From: Legionella quateirensis
Lineage (GTDB): Bacteria; Pseudomonadota; Gammaproteobacteria; Legionellales; Legionellaceae
Reading direction: 5' to 3'
Assembly (NCBI RefSeq): GCF_001467955.1
Contig: NZ_LNYR01000002.1
Coordinates: forward strand, 1 to 64,000
Length of the DNA stretch: 64,000 bases
The notes under the pieces are model-generated. The model ran no database searches. It worked only from the letters and a program-made list of their open reading frames with translations, and had not been told where the DNA came from. A program made the position numbers and the translations under genes. Of this stretch, positions 1-9,098 are shown in pieces (within the stretch, counting starts at the first letter, position 1; the number at the start of each line of letters is the position of its first letter).

Positions 1-29
1 TTATAAGTTATGATTTTGCCATTTTAAGT

Positions 30-81
30 GTTACCTATCTGCCGTTCCAAGTGTTACCCATCTCCCGCTGCTATACACTTG
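30..81 (+). repeat. 52-bp repeat, copy 1 (possible insertion-sequence end remnant)
   Basis: This 52-bp stretch matches the reverse complement of 59245-59296 at 44 of 52 positions by my alignment. It contains two internal copies of a GTTACC(T/C)AT motif, 23 bases apart. GTTACCTATGT-like strings often occur next to transposases of the IS481/IS3 type, so a decayed element end is possible, but no transposase is nearby. Confidence 0.55.
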
Positions 82-159
82 TTCGCGGGATCCAGTTCGA
101 TCTTGATGAATACACTATGTTTGTTAATGATACTTGATCTCTGGATCCCACGAACAAGT
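77..159. repeat. Palindromic intergenic repeat, 19-bp arms
   Basis: The arms at 77-95 and 141-159 are complementary at 18 of 19 positions, with a 45-base spacer. The arm has the form ACTTGTTCGCGGGATCCAG. It resembles the GGATCC-containing palindrome at 59363-59448. Such elements can form long hairpins in RNA. Nothing else is recognised in the first 420 bases. Confidence 0.6.
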
Positions 160-422
160 CGCGAGACGTTGGAAATAAATAGATGAATTGTCAACACACC
201 CTATATTCAATACATTTAAGTATATTTTTACCACAATGAATAAGAGATATCTCGATTAGATAATCCACGTTGATTAAAATAAATACAAAATTTTCTCTGT
301 CACCTTGATAATTTGCTGTGCTACTGGTTATTTTCGACTATATTTTAATATAAGTGTCTTAATACTTGTCACTTGAATTAATAAGGCATGCTTGTTGGTT
401 CTTCCTATTTGCAGGTGAACGT

Positions 423-2381
423 ATGAGACGAAAACTTGATAAATTTATTGGTGGTTTATTTAAGAAAAGCCCTGACAAACCTGAATCCAGTTCTCATGAA
501 GAGCACATTTCCAGCCAAACTCACAAGAAGACTACCCAAGCCATAAAAGCTCCCAAGATACCTGATGTCAATGCAATGCCAGAACTTAAATCCTTTGATG
601 CAGGAGAATTGCCAAAGGACGAGATGAAGCAATTCAGATCGGATGTAAACAAATTGATACACCAATTTAACAAAAGTTCTGATTCGGTTCAAAAAAAACA
701 GATTCTGGAACAGATTCAAGCCACAATAAAAGCGGTTGATTGTAAGTATCCCCCCAGTATGCTTGCTGAATCCAAAGGGTATAGAGCTGCACATGATACC
801 TTGTTTAACGAAATTAAGAAGCAAATGGGACTTTTGGGAATTAATTCCTTGCTTCCGCCGCAATCCAAGAGTTCACCTCTTGCTCATGTCGTCGCCAATA
901 TGTCCCCAGAAAAGGCAGAAGAATTGCTTACCATTTTAGCTAAAGGGAAGCAAAGTAATTTAACATACAAGCTTCAGTCCATCTATGAAAAAAGCGATAC
1001 CAGCGCTGAGGCGAAGTCGTTTCGCGAATTCCTGAGCAATCATGAAATTAGTTACCTGGGTGGAGGAAACTCAAAGAATTTTTCAGTAGTCAATAAAAAC
1101 GATCAAAGTACTTTGGTATTAAAAGTAGATTGTCGGTTGGATATGCCTAGAAATGCTGAGATACATCTGAGGGAGAAATTGGGCACTAGTTTTGCTCCAA
1201 ACCACGCAGAACGGCAACTAACCTATAATGATCCTGACGAAGGACTTCAATCACGTACCTTACTGGTTACTGAATATTATAGCGGTAGTGATGTATATGA
1301 TTACAGGAAACAATCAAAGACTGCTCCTGATTTGGCGAGTAGTGCTTGTGATGTCTTTAGCCAAATGGCTGATGCGATGTTGAAAATTCAAAAACAGGGA
1401 TGCATGTTTCCGGATGCAAAATTGACAAATTGGCTGGTAGATAAAGAGGGAAAATTAATTATTGCTGATACTAAAAGCTTTGTATTTACTGATAAGGATG
1501 GGAAGTATTCAAAAGGATTACCTGGAAATGAATATTCAGGGGGACTATTATGCACTAATAATTTTTCCCCCCCAGAGTTTGATAGTAAAGGTCCATATGC
1601 AGGGAAAGTTACTGCAGACAGTACCCATGCTTTTATACTGGGAAAGAATTTGTATACTTTTGTCACTGGTAAATTTGAAGAAAAAGACAACGGTTATAGG
1701 TTGGATTTTAGTTCTGAAGCATTTAAAACTGGAAAAGGGGTAGAACTCAAAAAGTTAATACAAGATCTTGTAAAACCGAATCCAGAGGATCGAATTTCTG
1801 TTGCAGAAGCTCATTCTCAATTATTTAATATCATTAAAAATGAAATTTTCAATGATCTGGAGTCTTTAAAATTTGGTTCCAAAGATGCAACAATGAATCG
1901 ATTTATTAGCGACAAAAAAGAACAACTTGATGCTGCCAAGAACAATCCTGCCGAGCAATCCAGAATCATTAATGAATTAAAATCAACCGTTACTGCTTTA
2001 AAAGCAGATGAGGCAGCAAATGAAGTAAGAAACATTGCCAATAATTACAGAAATAAAGCCGGGCTGTTTACTGTTGGAATGAACGAAAAAGCTGATAAGA
2101 TAGAATCAGCCATGTCAAAAGTTCCTATCGAGGCAAGAAAAAATTTACTTGCATCACCTGAATCAAAAGAAGTACTGCAAGCCCTTGCTTCCCATCGTTA
2201 TATAGGTAAACGCGGAAATGTTTATTTTAAACCTGGGACTGAAGAAATTAATACCGAAAAGGCAGCTACAACTTATAAAAATTTTAAAAGTCGGTTTAAC
2301 GACCAAATGCAAGCCATGAAAACAAGTAAAGAAGAGCCTTTAAAAGAGGTTGAAGAAGATCATAGCCCTAAAATGAGATAG
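423..2381 (+). CDS. Divergent protein-kinase-like protein, candidate Dot/Icm effector
   Basis: The 652-residue product carries a kinase-like core in its middle. A glycine-rich loop GGGNSKNF is at about residues 213-220, a VLK lysine at about 234, a catalytic-loop-like FPDAKLTNW (D331, K333, N336), and ADTKS in place of DFG at about 348. A charged N-terminal 200 residues and a C-terminal helical region with an acidic, basic-ended tail flank it. The catalytic loop lacks the HRD histidine-arginine, so activity is uncertain. The start at 423 is chosen because AGGTGAAC lies just upstream; an upstream in-frame TTG at 366 has weaker context. The ankyrin gene follows after 25 bases, so the two are probably co-transcribed. 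Effector status is inferred from the family and neighbourhood. Confidence 0.6.
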   Translation: MRRKLDKFIGGLFKKSPDKPESSSHEEHISSQTHKKTTQAIKAPKIPDVNAMPELKSFDAGELPKDEMKQFRSDVNKLIHQFNKSSDSVQKKQILEQIQATIKAVDCKYPPSMLAESKGYRAAHDTLFNEIKKQMGLLGINSLLPPQSKSSPLAHVVANMSPEKAEELLTILAKGKQSNLTYKLQSIYEKSDTSAEAKSFREFLSNHEISYLGGGNSKNFSVVNKNDQSTLVLKVDCRLDMPRNAEIHLREKLGTSFAPNHAERQLTYNDPDEGLQSRTLLVTEYYSGSDVYDYRKQSKTAPDLASSACDVFSQMADAMLKIQKQGCMFPDAKLTNWLVDKEGKLIIADTKSFVFTDKDGKYSKGLPGNEYSGGLLCTNNFSPPEFDSKGPYAGKVTADSTHAFILGKNLYTFVTGKFEEKDNGYRLDFSSEAFKTGKGVELKKLIQDLVKPNPEDRISVAEAHSQLFNIIKNEIFNDLESLKFGSKDATMNRFISDKKEQLDAAKNNPAEQSRIINELKSTVTALKADEAANEVRNIANNYRNKAGLFTVGMNEKADKIESAMSKVPIEARKNLLASPESKEVLQALASHRYIGKRGNVYFKPGTEEINTEKAATTYKNFKSRFNDQMQAMKTSKEEPLKEVEEDHSPKMR

Positions 2382-2406
2382 CACGCTGGATAAAGGAACA
2401 TTTAAA

Positions 2407-3573
2407 ATGAACTTAGAAACATTATGCGAACAGTTGGGAGTCAATTCAACAAGTTCAGAAGAACATAAGCTGCACTTATTGGAGTCTTGGTGTCTGGAGC
2501 ATGTTTCCACGGATATGCGAATGAATACTGGAACAATAAACGAACGATATACTCAATACTTGGAATTGGCACAGAATTATCTGGAGCATTTTGCGCCCTA
2601 CATACCGCAAAACTTGAATATACCGGTACCCGAGTTTGAGGGTAAAACCACCATTGAAGCGGCATCTTATTTTGGCCTGGATCGAGTACTTGTTTCTTTA
2701 GCACCTTCTTCTGAACTGGTTAATACGCCAAATTCTTTTGGTTTAACTCCTTTACATATTGCTGCAATTGAGGGGAATTTTAATACAGCTCATACTCTTC
2801 TTAATTTGGGCGCAGATCCCGCCAAAAGAAATAATCAATTACAAATGCCGGTATTTAATGCCTTGCAATTGCCTGTACTTTATGAAGATGAGTTGAGAGA
2901 AAACAAAATTAAAATATACAGATTATTAAAAGAAACAGCACCTGAGACCGTCAATAATCAGGATAGCAATGGAGATACGGTACTTCAAAAGATGGCCATC
3001 CATAATTTTTCTTCTTTGATGAACGAGGTATTGAGTACCAATCCCAATCTTGCCTATATAAAAAACAATCACTCACATTATCCAATACATACTTCAATAT
3101 TAAATAACACGATAATTTGTGCGGGCATTCTTTTAAGAGACAAAGAAATGGCACAGGTTGCGGACAGTAAAGGAAGAGTACCCTTACATTATGCTGCGCG
3201 TTATAGCGGTGCTGATATGGTTGCTCTATGTTCAGAAGCATCTACCATTATTGATCCTGTGGATTTTGAAGGTAAAACCCCCTTTATGTTAGCCGCCGAG
3301 GTGGGTAACCTGGCGGCAATGCAGGCACTTTTGGATCACGGTGCCAATGTACAATTAACTGACAATCAGGGATATACGGCATTACATCTTGCCGTGTACC
3401 AACGTGCAAAAAGTGCAGTACGTTGGTTGTTAGAACATACAAAAATTGATGTAAATGCCGTTGATCCACATCATCAAACGGCGCTTTCAATGAGTGAACG
3501 GGCTGGTACGGATGAATTGAGTGAATTGCTATTAAATAGTGGAGCCATTTCAAGCATGACATTAAGACAATAA
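2407..3573 (+). CDS. Ankyrin-repeat protein, candidate Dot/Icm effector
   Basis: The 388-residue soluble protein has about seven ankyrin repeats from residue 75 to the end. The clearest are at 111-140 (GLTPLHIAA), 256-285 (GRVPLHYAA), 289-318 (GKTPFMLAAEVGNLAAMQALL) and 322-352 (GYTALHLAV). The first 75 residues form a helical cap without repeats. There is no signal peptide or membrane segment. AAAGGAAC precedes the ATG, and the gene sits 25 bases after the kinase-like gene, so an operon is likely. Ankyrin proteins (Leg/Ank effectors) are a frequent class of Legionella translocated proteins binding host partners. The specific partner cannot be read from the sequence. Confidence 0.8.
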   Translation: MNLETLCEQLGVNSTSSEEHKLHLLESWCLEHVSTDMRMNTGTINERYTQYLELAQNYLEHFAPYIPQNLNIPVPEFEGKTTIEAASYFGLDRVLVSLAPSSELVNTPNSFGLTPLHIAAIEGNFNTAHTLLNLGADPAKRNNQLQMPVFNALQLPVLYEDELRENKIKIYRLLKETAPETVNNQDSNGDTVLQKMAIHNFSSLMNEVLSTNPNLAYIKNNHSHYPIHTSILNNTIICAGILLRDKEMAQVADSKGRVPLHYAARYSGADMVALCSEASTIIDPVDFEGKTPFMLAAEVGNLAAMQALLDHGANVQLTDNQGYTALHLAVYQRAKSAVRWLLEHTKIDVNAVDPHHQTALSMSERAGTDELSELLLNSGAISSMTLRQ

Positions 3574-3584
3574 GACGATTCTTA

Positions 3585-3622
3585 GAAAGGCAGGTAGCGT
3601 TTGTAACGAGTACCAGCCTTTC
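3585..3622 (+). terminator. Hairpin downstream of the ankyrin gene
   Basis: GAAAGGC-A-GGTA pairs with TACC-A-GCCTTTC across a 14-base loop, 11 bases past the stop codon. There is no clear T-run after it, so intrinsic termination is possible but not certain. Confidence 0.45.
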
Positions 3623-3682
3623 CAAATTACTAATTGTGCTATATTTATACTATGTGGCGCATATGAGTAACCTGAGGTCGTC

Positions 3683-5116
3683 ATGAAAATTACTGAAATT
3701 CTCAACCATTTGAAAAAACAGCCTCCTAAACCACTGACCCAAGAAGTGTCGCAAAATCTACAAAAAATAAAAGAAATCTGCGATAACGAATTTTCTAATC
3801 AATCCTTTTATGGAAATGCTGCCCTTAATCGAAAAATGCTGCTGGATCCGCGAATTGCCAGGCTTCTAACTCCTGATGTTATTGCTTATTTGTTCACAAA
3901 TGAGCCCACACAGGAGACTAAAATTTATCGAAATTCCGGTGGCTCGATTAATCTTAGAGATGCTATATATTATGGTTTTAATGATGGATTATATACTCTT
4001 AAATACATGACTAATAATGAACATGATTATAACTCCAAGCAATACGAACAACAAAAAGCAGAATTTGAGTCCAACACGTTGTTCATAACATCCAATATTA
4101 CAATTGCTGCCGGAGTGAATGAAACGGAAGCTGAAGCCAATCCTTACAATATTTCTTTATCAGAACAATTTGAACAAATAGTGACAGAGATTAATTCTTT
4201 AAAAAAATCTGGAAAATCAGCTGAACTATTGAAAGTTCCAGGATATACCACCGAAAGTATGAGATCTCAGGTTGGTGGCGGATTTAAAACACTTTGTGGC
4301 GTTTTAAAGGTTAATTTAATTGTAGATGAGGACAGGAAAATACAAATACCCAATGAAACATTGGATGGTTTCTGTGAAAAATTTCTACAAAATCCTGATG
4401 CCATGCTCAATGGAACGGTCATTCATCTGTTTTACGACCGTGCTCATATTGAAGCGGCATTAGAACAAGACACGACAATACAAATTGGCAATGGAGAGTA
4501 CAGTTATCAAGATATATTCAGAACAATGGTGAACAAAGTTGCAAGTCAACCTGATAATTACCCACCTTGCGCCAAAGAACAATTTTACCTGCGCATGGGA
4601 TTGGTCGCTAAAGATTTAAACAATCGCTTTCAATCAGAAGTATCACTGGCTCAACAAAGTTTAACGGATGCAGATCATAAAATAATACCAATTCAAACTG
4701 ATGATATTGCTCAAAGAAAGCGCTTTGTTAGCTTATTAAATCAAATAGAAGATAAAATTGGACAATTTCATGACAGAAAAGAAATCAAGGCTGAAGCAGC
4801 TGCTAGAACCTTACATTCGGAATTAACGAAAGAATGGGTCAATTATAATATTAATCCTAATCAACAATCCTACGAAAAATTTAAAGAGAATTGTGATCAT
4901 GCTATAAAAGATGCAAAAGAAGTACTTCAACACCACAGAGGATGGAAAGATTTTTTTGTAAAAATAGCTTTGAATATTGTTAGTTTAGCATTAGCGATAG
5001 ACAGTAAAATCAAAACTGGGAGTTTCGATTTCAGAGTAACTCAAACAGACAGCGACAAGAAACTGGATGAAATTTCAGAGAGTGTATCCAGCATGAGAGC
5101 TGGAATGGGGGGATAG
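3683..5116 (+). CDS. Unknown protein with Legionella effector C-terminal module
   Basis: I do not recognise the first 340 residues of this 477-residue protein; they are hydrophilic with no signal peptide. Residues 341-470 form a helical module with HHRGWKDF at 417-424, a hydrophobic stretch at 426-440, and a TDSDKKLDE motif at 455-463. The adjacent convergent gene at 5227-6873 carries the same arrangement (DLGWGDYL, a hydrophobic stretch, then QSDANKDAQKLE). From general knowledge, similar RGW plus TDS modules end many predicted Legionella effectors. The gene is preceded by TGAGGTCGTC before the ATG. It is probably a translocated protein of unknown biochemical role. Confidence 0.55.
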   Translation: MKITEILNHLKKQPPKPLTQEVSQNLQKIKEICDNEFSNQSFYGNAALNRKMLLDPRIARLLTPDVIAYLFTNEPTQETKIYRNSGGSINLRDAIYYGFNDGLYTLKYMTNNEHDYNSKQYEQQKAEFESNTLFITSNITIAAGVNETEAEANPYNISLSEQFEQIVTEINSLKKSGKSAELLKVPGYTTESMRSQVGGGFKTLCGVLKVNLIVDEDRKIQIPNETLDGFCEKFLQNPDAMLNGTVIHLFYDRAHIEAALEQDTTIQIGNGEYSYQDIFRTMVNKVASQPDNYPPCAKEQFYLRMGLVAKDLNNRFQSEVSLAQQSLTDADHKIIPIQTDDIAQRKRFVSLLNQIEDKIGQFHDRKEIKAEAAARTLHSELTKEWVNYNINPNQQSYEKFKENCDHAIKDAKEVLQHHRGWKDFFVKIALNIVSLALAIDSKIKTGSFDFRVTQTDSDKKLDEISESVSSMRAGMGG

Positions 5117-5182
5117 ATGCTATCGAATATCCTGTTCCCGCCAATCATGACGGGCTTATCGCTTGTCAATTTCAACAAGTTT

Positions 5183-5228
5183 GCCCACTATTCACGGTTG
5201 AAACCGAGGAGTAATGGGCTTTGTCTTT
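5183..5228 (+). terminator. Probable terminator between convergent genes
   Basis: GCCCA (5183-5187) pairs with TGGGC (5215-5219), enclosing an inner GGTT/AACC stem. TTTGTCTTT follows. It lies about 65 bases after the stop of the 477-residue gene and overlaps the end of the opposing gene. Confidence 0.45.
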
Positions 5229-6873
5229 AGTTAAATGAATTACCAAGGTCCGTTTCAAGTTTTTGGGCATCCTTATTCGCATCTGACTGCTTTATAGTAA
5301 AGAAGCCTTGATGATTCGAATACCCAAAAGTGAACACCTGCGCAACGGTAGACGTTACTGCGTTCACAATCATTTTGGTGAGATTAACCAGATAGTCACC
5401 CCAACCCAAATCTCTTTGCAAAACGGGAGTAGCTTCTTTAATTGCCGATATCGCTTTGGTTCTAAATGTTGCTACTGATTCTTGACTTGGATTGCTAAAC
5501 GCTTCTGATTTAGCATTCTTTAATGTATTTAACAGCTCCAATGCTTTATCTTTTGCCTCAGGATGATATGAACCAATGGTATTAATTTTTGCAGCAAAAT
5601 TATCTAAAACACGATCCAGCTGTTCTGCTCGCCCTTGATAGGTTTGTTCCTGATGCTTTGGCTCATCAACAAATTGTTCTGGTTTGGTATCAATTTTTTG
5701 TTGAAGATCCGGTACATTTTGACGCGGAGCAACACCAAGGTTCTCCAGGGGATTTTGATCCTCCATTTTCTGCTGCTTCTCTGTTCTCGGCTCTGGCATT
5801 AACGCAATTTTTTGTCCATCATTAGAGACGACATAGACCGCTGCTGAAAAATTGATATTTTTTGCTTTGGCCAGAGCTTGCCAATTAGAATAGCTTTGGG
5901 GTGGTTCATAGGAACCATTCTTGGGGTTATATACTCCCTTCACGCCGGTAATGACCGCCATGGTATCGGTACTGGCAGCCTTAACACCATCGTCTGTTGC
6001 TCTGCTGCCAGGCCAGAAATCATTGCCAGGCCAGGAAAATTGATCCCACGCAACAAAAGAAGTTAATGTGTGAGTGCTTGCAGAGCTGCCTTTGGGGTAC
6101 TCAAGTTGTCCTGTTGTTTCTTCAATGCTGGATGGAGACACTCTATAATCAATATGGCCTATATTTTTTGCTTGTGCTTCATCGCCACTATAGGGGTCGT
6201 AGTGGATGATATCGATTTGTGTCAGTTGAGCTTCATTCTTTTCTAATACGTATTCAAGAGCAGTTCTGAATGCTTCTTTTATTATATCGCCATACTGACC
6301 TGCGAATTGGCCGGTGCCTATGCCGGGAACGGTAATCGCAGCCAGTTTTCCTTCGTTTTTTGCTTGCGAATTGATGTTTAATAACAGAGGCAGTAATCGT
6401 CGTTCATATAACTCGTTAAATCGTTGTTGATTAAAGTGACCATCAACAATTACCTCTTGCAGATCTGCTGAAGTATTACTTAAATCAGAACGGAGTAAGG
6501 CTCCTGGAATGTAGGCTAAATTACCAGAAATTGGAGGCGTATGATTGTTAAAACTACTGTAATGTCCACCGTCATTGAAAAAAGAAACCGGCATATGGAT
6601 GCCTATATCACCTAAAATACTTTCTTCTTGTAAGGTCCAGTCACGCTTGTCGTGGTAAACACCTGATTCAGCGAATATTTTAGGAATTTTGGATTGAATA
6701 ATGAACTGGGTAAAAGTTACTAAATCCATTTCTTCAATGGGAAGAAGACTTGTTTCTAATTGTTGTTTTAAATAGGCTCCAGCCTCATCTATTCCTTGTG
6801 TACATAAATATTGATGATACTCTTTAATTTTTTTCAGGGTTATTTCACTAATTAATATCTCACCAGATGCCAT
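5227..6873 (-). CDS. Macrodomain-like protein with effector C-terminal module
   Basis: The product has 548 residues. Its N-terminal half contains VPGIGTGQFAGQYG at about 182-195, resembling the glycine-rich phosphate-binding loop of macrodomains (ADP-ribose binding or hydrolysis), followed by an alternating helix/strand pattern ending in IDIIHYDPYSGDE. The Legionella effector MavL has a macrodomain, so this may be a relative; I infer this from the loop and general fold pattern, not from an alignment. Residues 418-545 are a helical module like the end of the neighbouring 3683-5116 product (DLGWGDYL at 488-495; QSDANKDAQKLE near 530). A charged Gln/Glu-rich linker separates the halves. AGGAATAAAAC precedes the ATG. 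It is probably a translocated protein acting on ADP-ribosylated targets. Confidence 0.5.
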   Translation of the reverse strand: MASGEILISEITLKKIKEYHQYLCTQGIDEAGAYLKQQLETSLLPIEEMDLVTFTQFIIQSKIPKIFAESGVYHDKRDWTLQEESILGDIGIHMPVSFFNDGGHYSSFNNHTPPISGNLAYIPGALLRSDLSNTSADLQEVIVDGHFNQQRFNELYERRLLPLLLNINSQAKNEGKLAAITVPGIGTGQFAGQYGDIIKEAFRTALEYVLEKNEAQLTQIDIIHYDPYSGDEAQAKNIGHIDYRVSPSSIEETTGQLEYPKGSSASTHTLTSFVAWDQFSWPGNDFWPGSRATDDGVKAASTDTMAVITGVKGVYNPKNGSYEPPQSYSNWQALAKAKNINFSAAVYVVSNDGQKIALMPEPRTEKQQKMEDQNPLENLGVAPRQNVPDLQQKIDTKPEQFVDEPKHQEQTYQGRAEQLDRVLDNFAAKINTIGSYHPEAKDKALELLNTLKNAKSEAFSNPSQESVATFRTKAISAIKEATPVLQRDLGWGDYLVNLTKMIVNAVTSTVAQVFTFGYSNHQGFFTIKQSDANKDAQKLETDLGNSFN

Positions 6874-6975
6874 GTTTTATTCCTATTTTATTGTGTAAAA
6901 ATTCTCTAATTCTACGCCTCTAATATTAAGATTCTATTAAATCAGCATAGAGTAACCAATCCTATAAGGGGTGTG

Positions 6976-8787
6976 TTAAGGCATATCCATTCCATTGGAA
7001 TGATGTGTATCCATATCGAGTTTGGGAGGCTCTTGCACTGATTTTGCTTGTTTGAAGAAACTGTTCACTTGAGCCATATCGACAAATAATCGATAAAAAT
7101 TCTTTGTTTGCTCCGTGCGACCTCTAATCCAGCTCATAATACTGTTGTTATTTAATCCAGCACGAAAAGCAACAAGGCACATTTTGTTTAATATATCTAA
7201 ATAATTGACCTTGGATTGCGAGCATCCAAGATCATGTGTATTGAGCATTGAAATCATATTTTCGGGAATTGGTTTGGAAATTTTTCTCCCATCCAGTTGG
7301 GTAATCTGAATCGTTCTTCCACGTTGCCAATCAGTGGTTAGAATTTTATTAACCAGATTATTGACAATAATTTGCGCAGTCGTTTCTTCGATATTATCCA
7401 GTTTGTCATTTATTATGGTGCGTTGATTTAATAATACAGCATACTCATGTGGCTCTGATGCGTTTTTTACTTCTTTTATTTGGTCTTCAACGTCATGAAG
7501 TTCTTGTTCCAAAAGTCGTTTTTGTATGGGTTTTTGCCAAATAAAAATTGAGCCGATATTCATGACTGCATATTCGATAAATTCATTGAGTTCTTGTCCA
7601 TTAAAGAATGAAAAACAGTCTTGAATTGGTGTATCTCTAAGAATTTTATTATAGCGAGATGTAGGTTCTGGATGTTCTACCTGCTCTTCCTTGCTCAGAT
7701 CGAGTGGTCTAAAATTCACAGTGACCAAGTCCATCAATCGGTAACTTGGGATAGAGAAACCATTTAAATGTTCAAGAGAAGCGCCACCGGCGATAAGAAC
7801 CTGTTTACAAAAGTCGAAACAGTTATGCCATAATCCGCCCCAAAACCATCTTTGTTGACATAGTTTAACCAGTTCTTTACTTGCATTATCAGGATTTTCT
7901 AAAGGTACTTTTTGTACCGCTACTACCCTTTTTCTCCATTTATCCAGGTAAAAATCCCTGAACTCCTCATCACTGATATAGACAGGATAATTATATAACC
8001 CATCAATGTGCACATAACCTTTATCTTCCCCCAGGTGCAACAAAGTATGCCCCATGCCCGGTTCTATACCGCGGCCACCGGAAACATAGATAATTGAAAA
8101 ATCTACGGCTTGTAATAATTTATGCAGAGGAGGTGGGCTGTAATTCCAATTGAACAGGCTCACTGCAACATTAGGACTGATTTTTTCATCCCGGGTATAT
8201 TTAAAACGTCTCTTTTGATAAAAATCGCGATTTTTGCAGAGTTGTGCCAGATTTAGTAGAAGATGATTTTGATCATAGCTAAATTGGCCTGACTGAATTA
8301 ATAAAACCAACCGCTCACTCAATCGATTTAACCTGGCTGAAAATAACTCTTTGTCTTGTGTTTCACCGAGTCGCTTGATTTTCTGGTGTACCTTGTCAAT
8401 CAAGGGTTGTTGTTCCCGAGAGAGAGCAGGGAATTGTGTTTGCCTGGATAAATAGCTCACCAAATCCTTATCATCAAGTACATCATAATAAGATTTGAGC
8501 AATAGATTAAGATGTTCCTCGAATGCCTGTTCCAGATCTATAGTGTTGCGATCCACTAAATTAATTGACACCCCTTCCTGTTTCAATAGCTTCACAAGCT
8601 GATGAGCGGTTAATGAGTCTCTTTGAACATATAATTCTAACAAAGTTCGTAATTGATGTATGGACTTTAGCCTGTCTTCATTAAGCTCTTTTAGTTTTTT
8701 TTCATTAGTATTCACAAGTTGAGTGAATCGTTTGAGTTCTTTTGAATAGTTGAATAGGCTTGGCATATCGCTCACTTTAAACTTCAA
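6976..8787 (-). CDS. Large cytosolic protein, candidate papain-like/NlpC-type hydrolase fold
   Basis: The product has 603 residues, no signal peptide and no clear membrane segment. Residues 15-190 are predicted helical. The central part has GMGHTLLHLG at about 244-253 and HNCFDFCKQVL at about 321-331. This His-before-Cys order resembles permuted NlpC/P60, LRAT or PPPDE hydrolases, where a Cys at a helix start follows a strand-borne His. Candidate residues are H247 or H251 and C323. A glutamate/lysine-rich helical segment (about 430-480) and another helical region follow. It lies 100 bases upstream of the macrodomain-like gene on the same strand. The function is not established; hydrolase assignment is an inference. 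Confidence 0.4.
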   Translation of the reverse strand: MKFKVSDMPSLFNYSKELKRFTQLVNTNEKKLKELNEDRLKSIHQLRTLLELYVQRDSLTAHQLVKLLKQEGVSINLVDRNTIDLEQAFEEHLNLLLKSYYDVLDDKDLVSYLSRQTQFPALSREQQPLIDKVHQKIKRLGETQDKELFSARLNRLSERLVLLIQSGQFSYDQNHLLLNLAQLCKNRDFYQKRRFKYTRDEKISPNVAVSLFNWNYSPPPLHKLLQAVDFSIIYVSGGRGIEPGMGHTLLHLGEDKGYVHIDGLYNYPVYISDEEFRDFYLDKWRKRVVAVQKVPLENPDNASKELVKLCQQRWFWGGLWHNCFDFCKQVLIAGGASLEHLNGFSIPSYRLMDLVTVNFRPLDLSKEEQVEHPEPTSRYNKILRDTPIQDCFSFFNGQELNEFIEYAVMNIGSIFIWQKPIQKRLLEQELHDVEDQIKEVKNASEPHEYAVLLNQRTIINDKLDNIEETTAQIIVNNLVNKILTTDWQRGRTIQITQLDGRKISKPIPENMISMLNTHDLGCSQSKVNYLDILNKMCLVAFRAGLNNNSIMSWIRGRTEQTKNFYRLFVDMAQVNSFFKQAKSVQEPPKLDMDTHHSNGMDMP

Positions 8788-9098
8788 TTATGATTGAATG
8801 AGTAGTCTTGTCGATCAATTATAATATAAAATGAAATAAATATGAACACATTTGTGTTGAGATGAGCATAAATTGAGTCATTTTTGTGAGACTCTCATGG
8901 ACAAGCCGTGCCATGTAGGAGTTATAGAGCTCTTGTCAACAGACTCTGGAGAGATTATAAATGAAGCAGTAAAATGATATGATCATCAGACTGAATCGTC
9001 TCTTTAAGAGTTCGTTAGATCACTTCAAAAATTAAGATTAAGTTATTTTATCCATTGGAAGGTACATTTGGACTTATTTCCTCTTTGAGCTCAACACT
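8788..9098. other. Divergent intergenic region, promoters expected
   Basis: These 311 bases separate divergently oriented genes, so both promoters should lie here. The stretch is AT-rich with no ORF, repeat or strong hairpin that I can see. The bases before the kinase ATG have no strong Shine-Dalgarno sequence. Confidence 0.5.

Noticed and set aside
344..367. TTTAATATA and CTTAATACT upstream of the first kinase-like gene, recalling the PmrA site of Legionella effectors
   Set aside because: The two TTAAT cores are 14 bases apart rather than the 11 expected of the PmrA direct repeat, and the window is AT-rich, so chance is likely.
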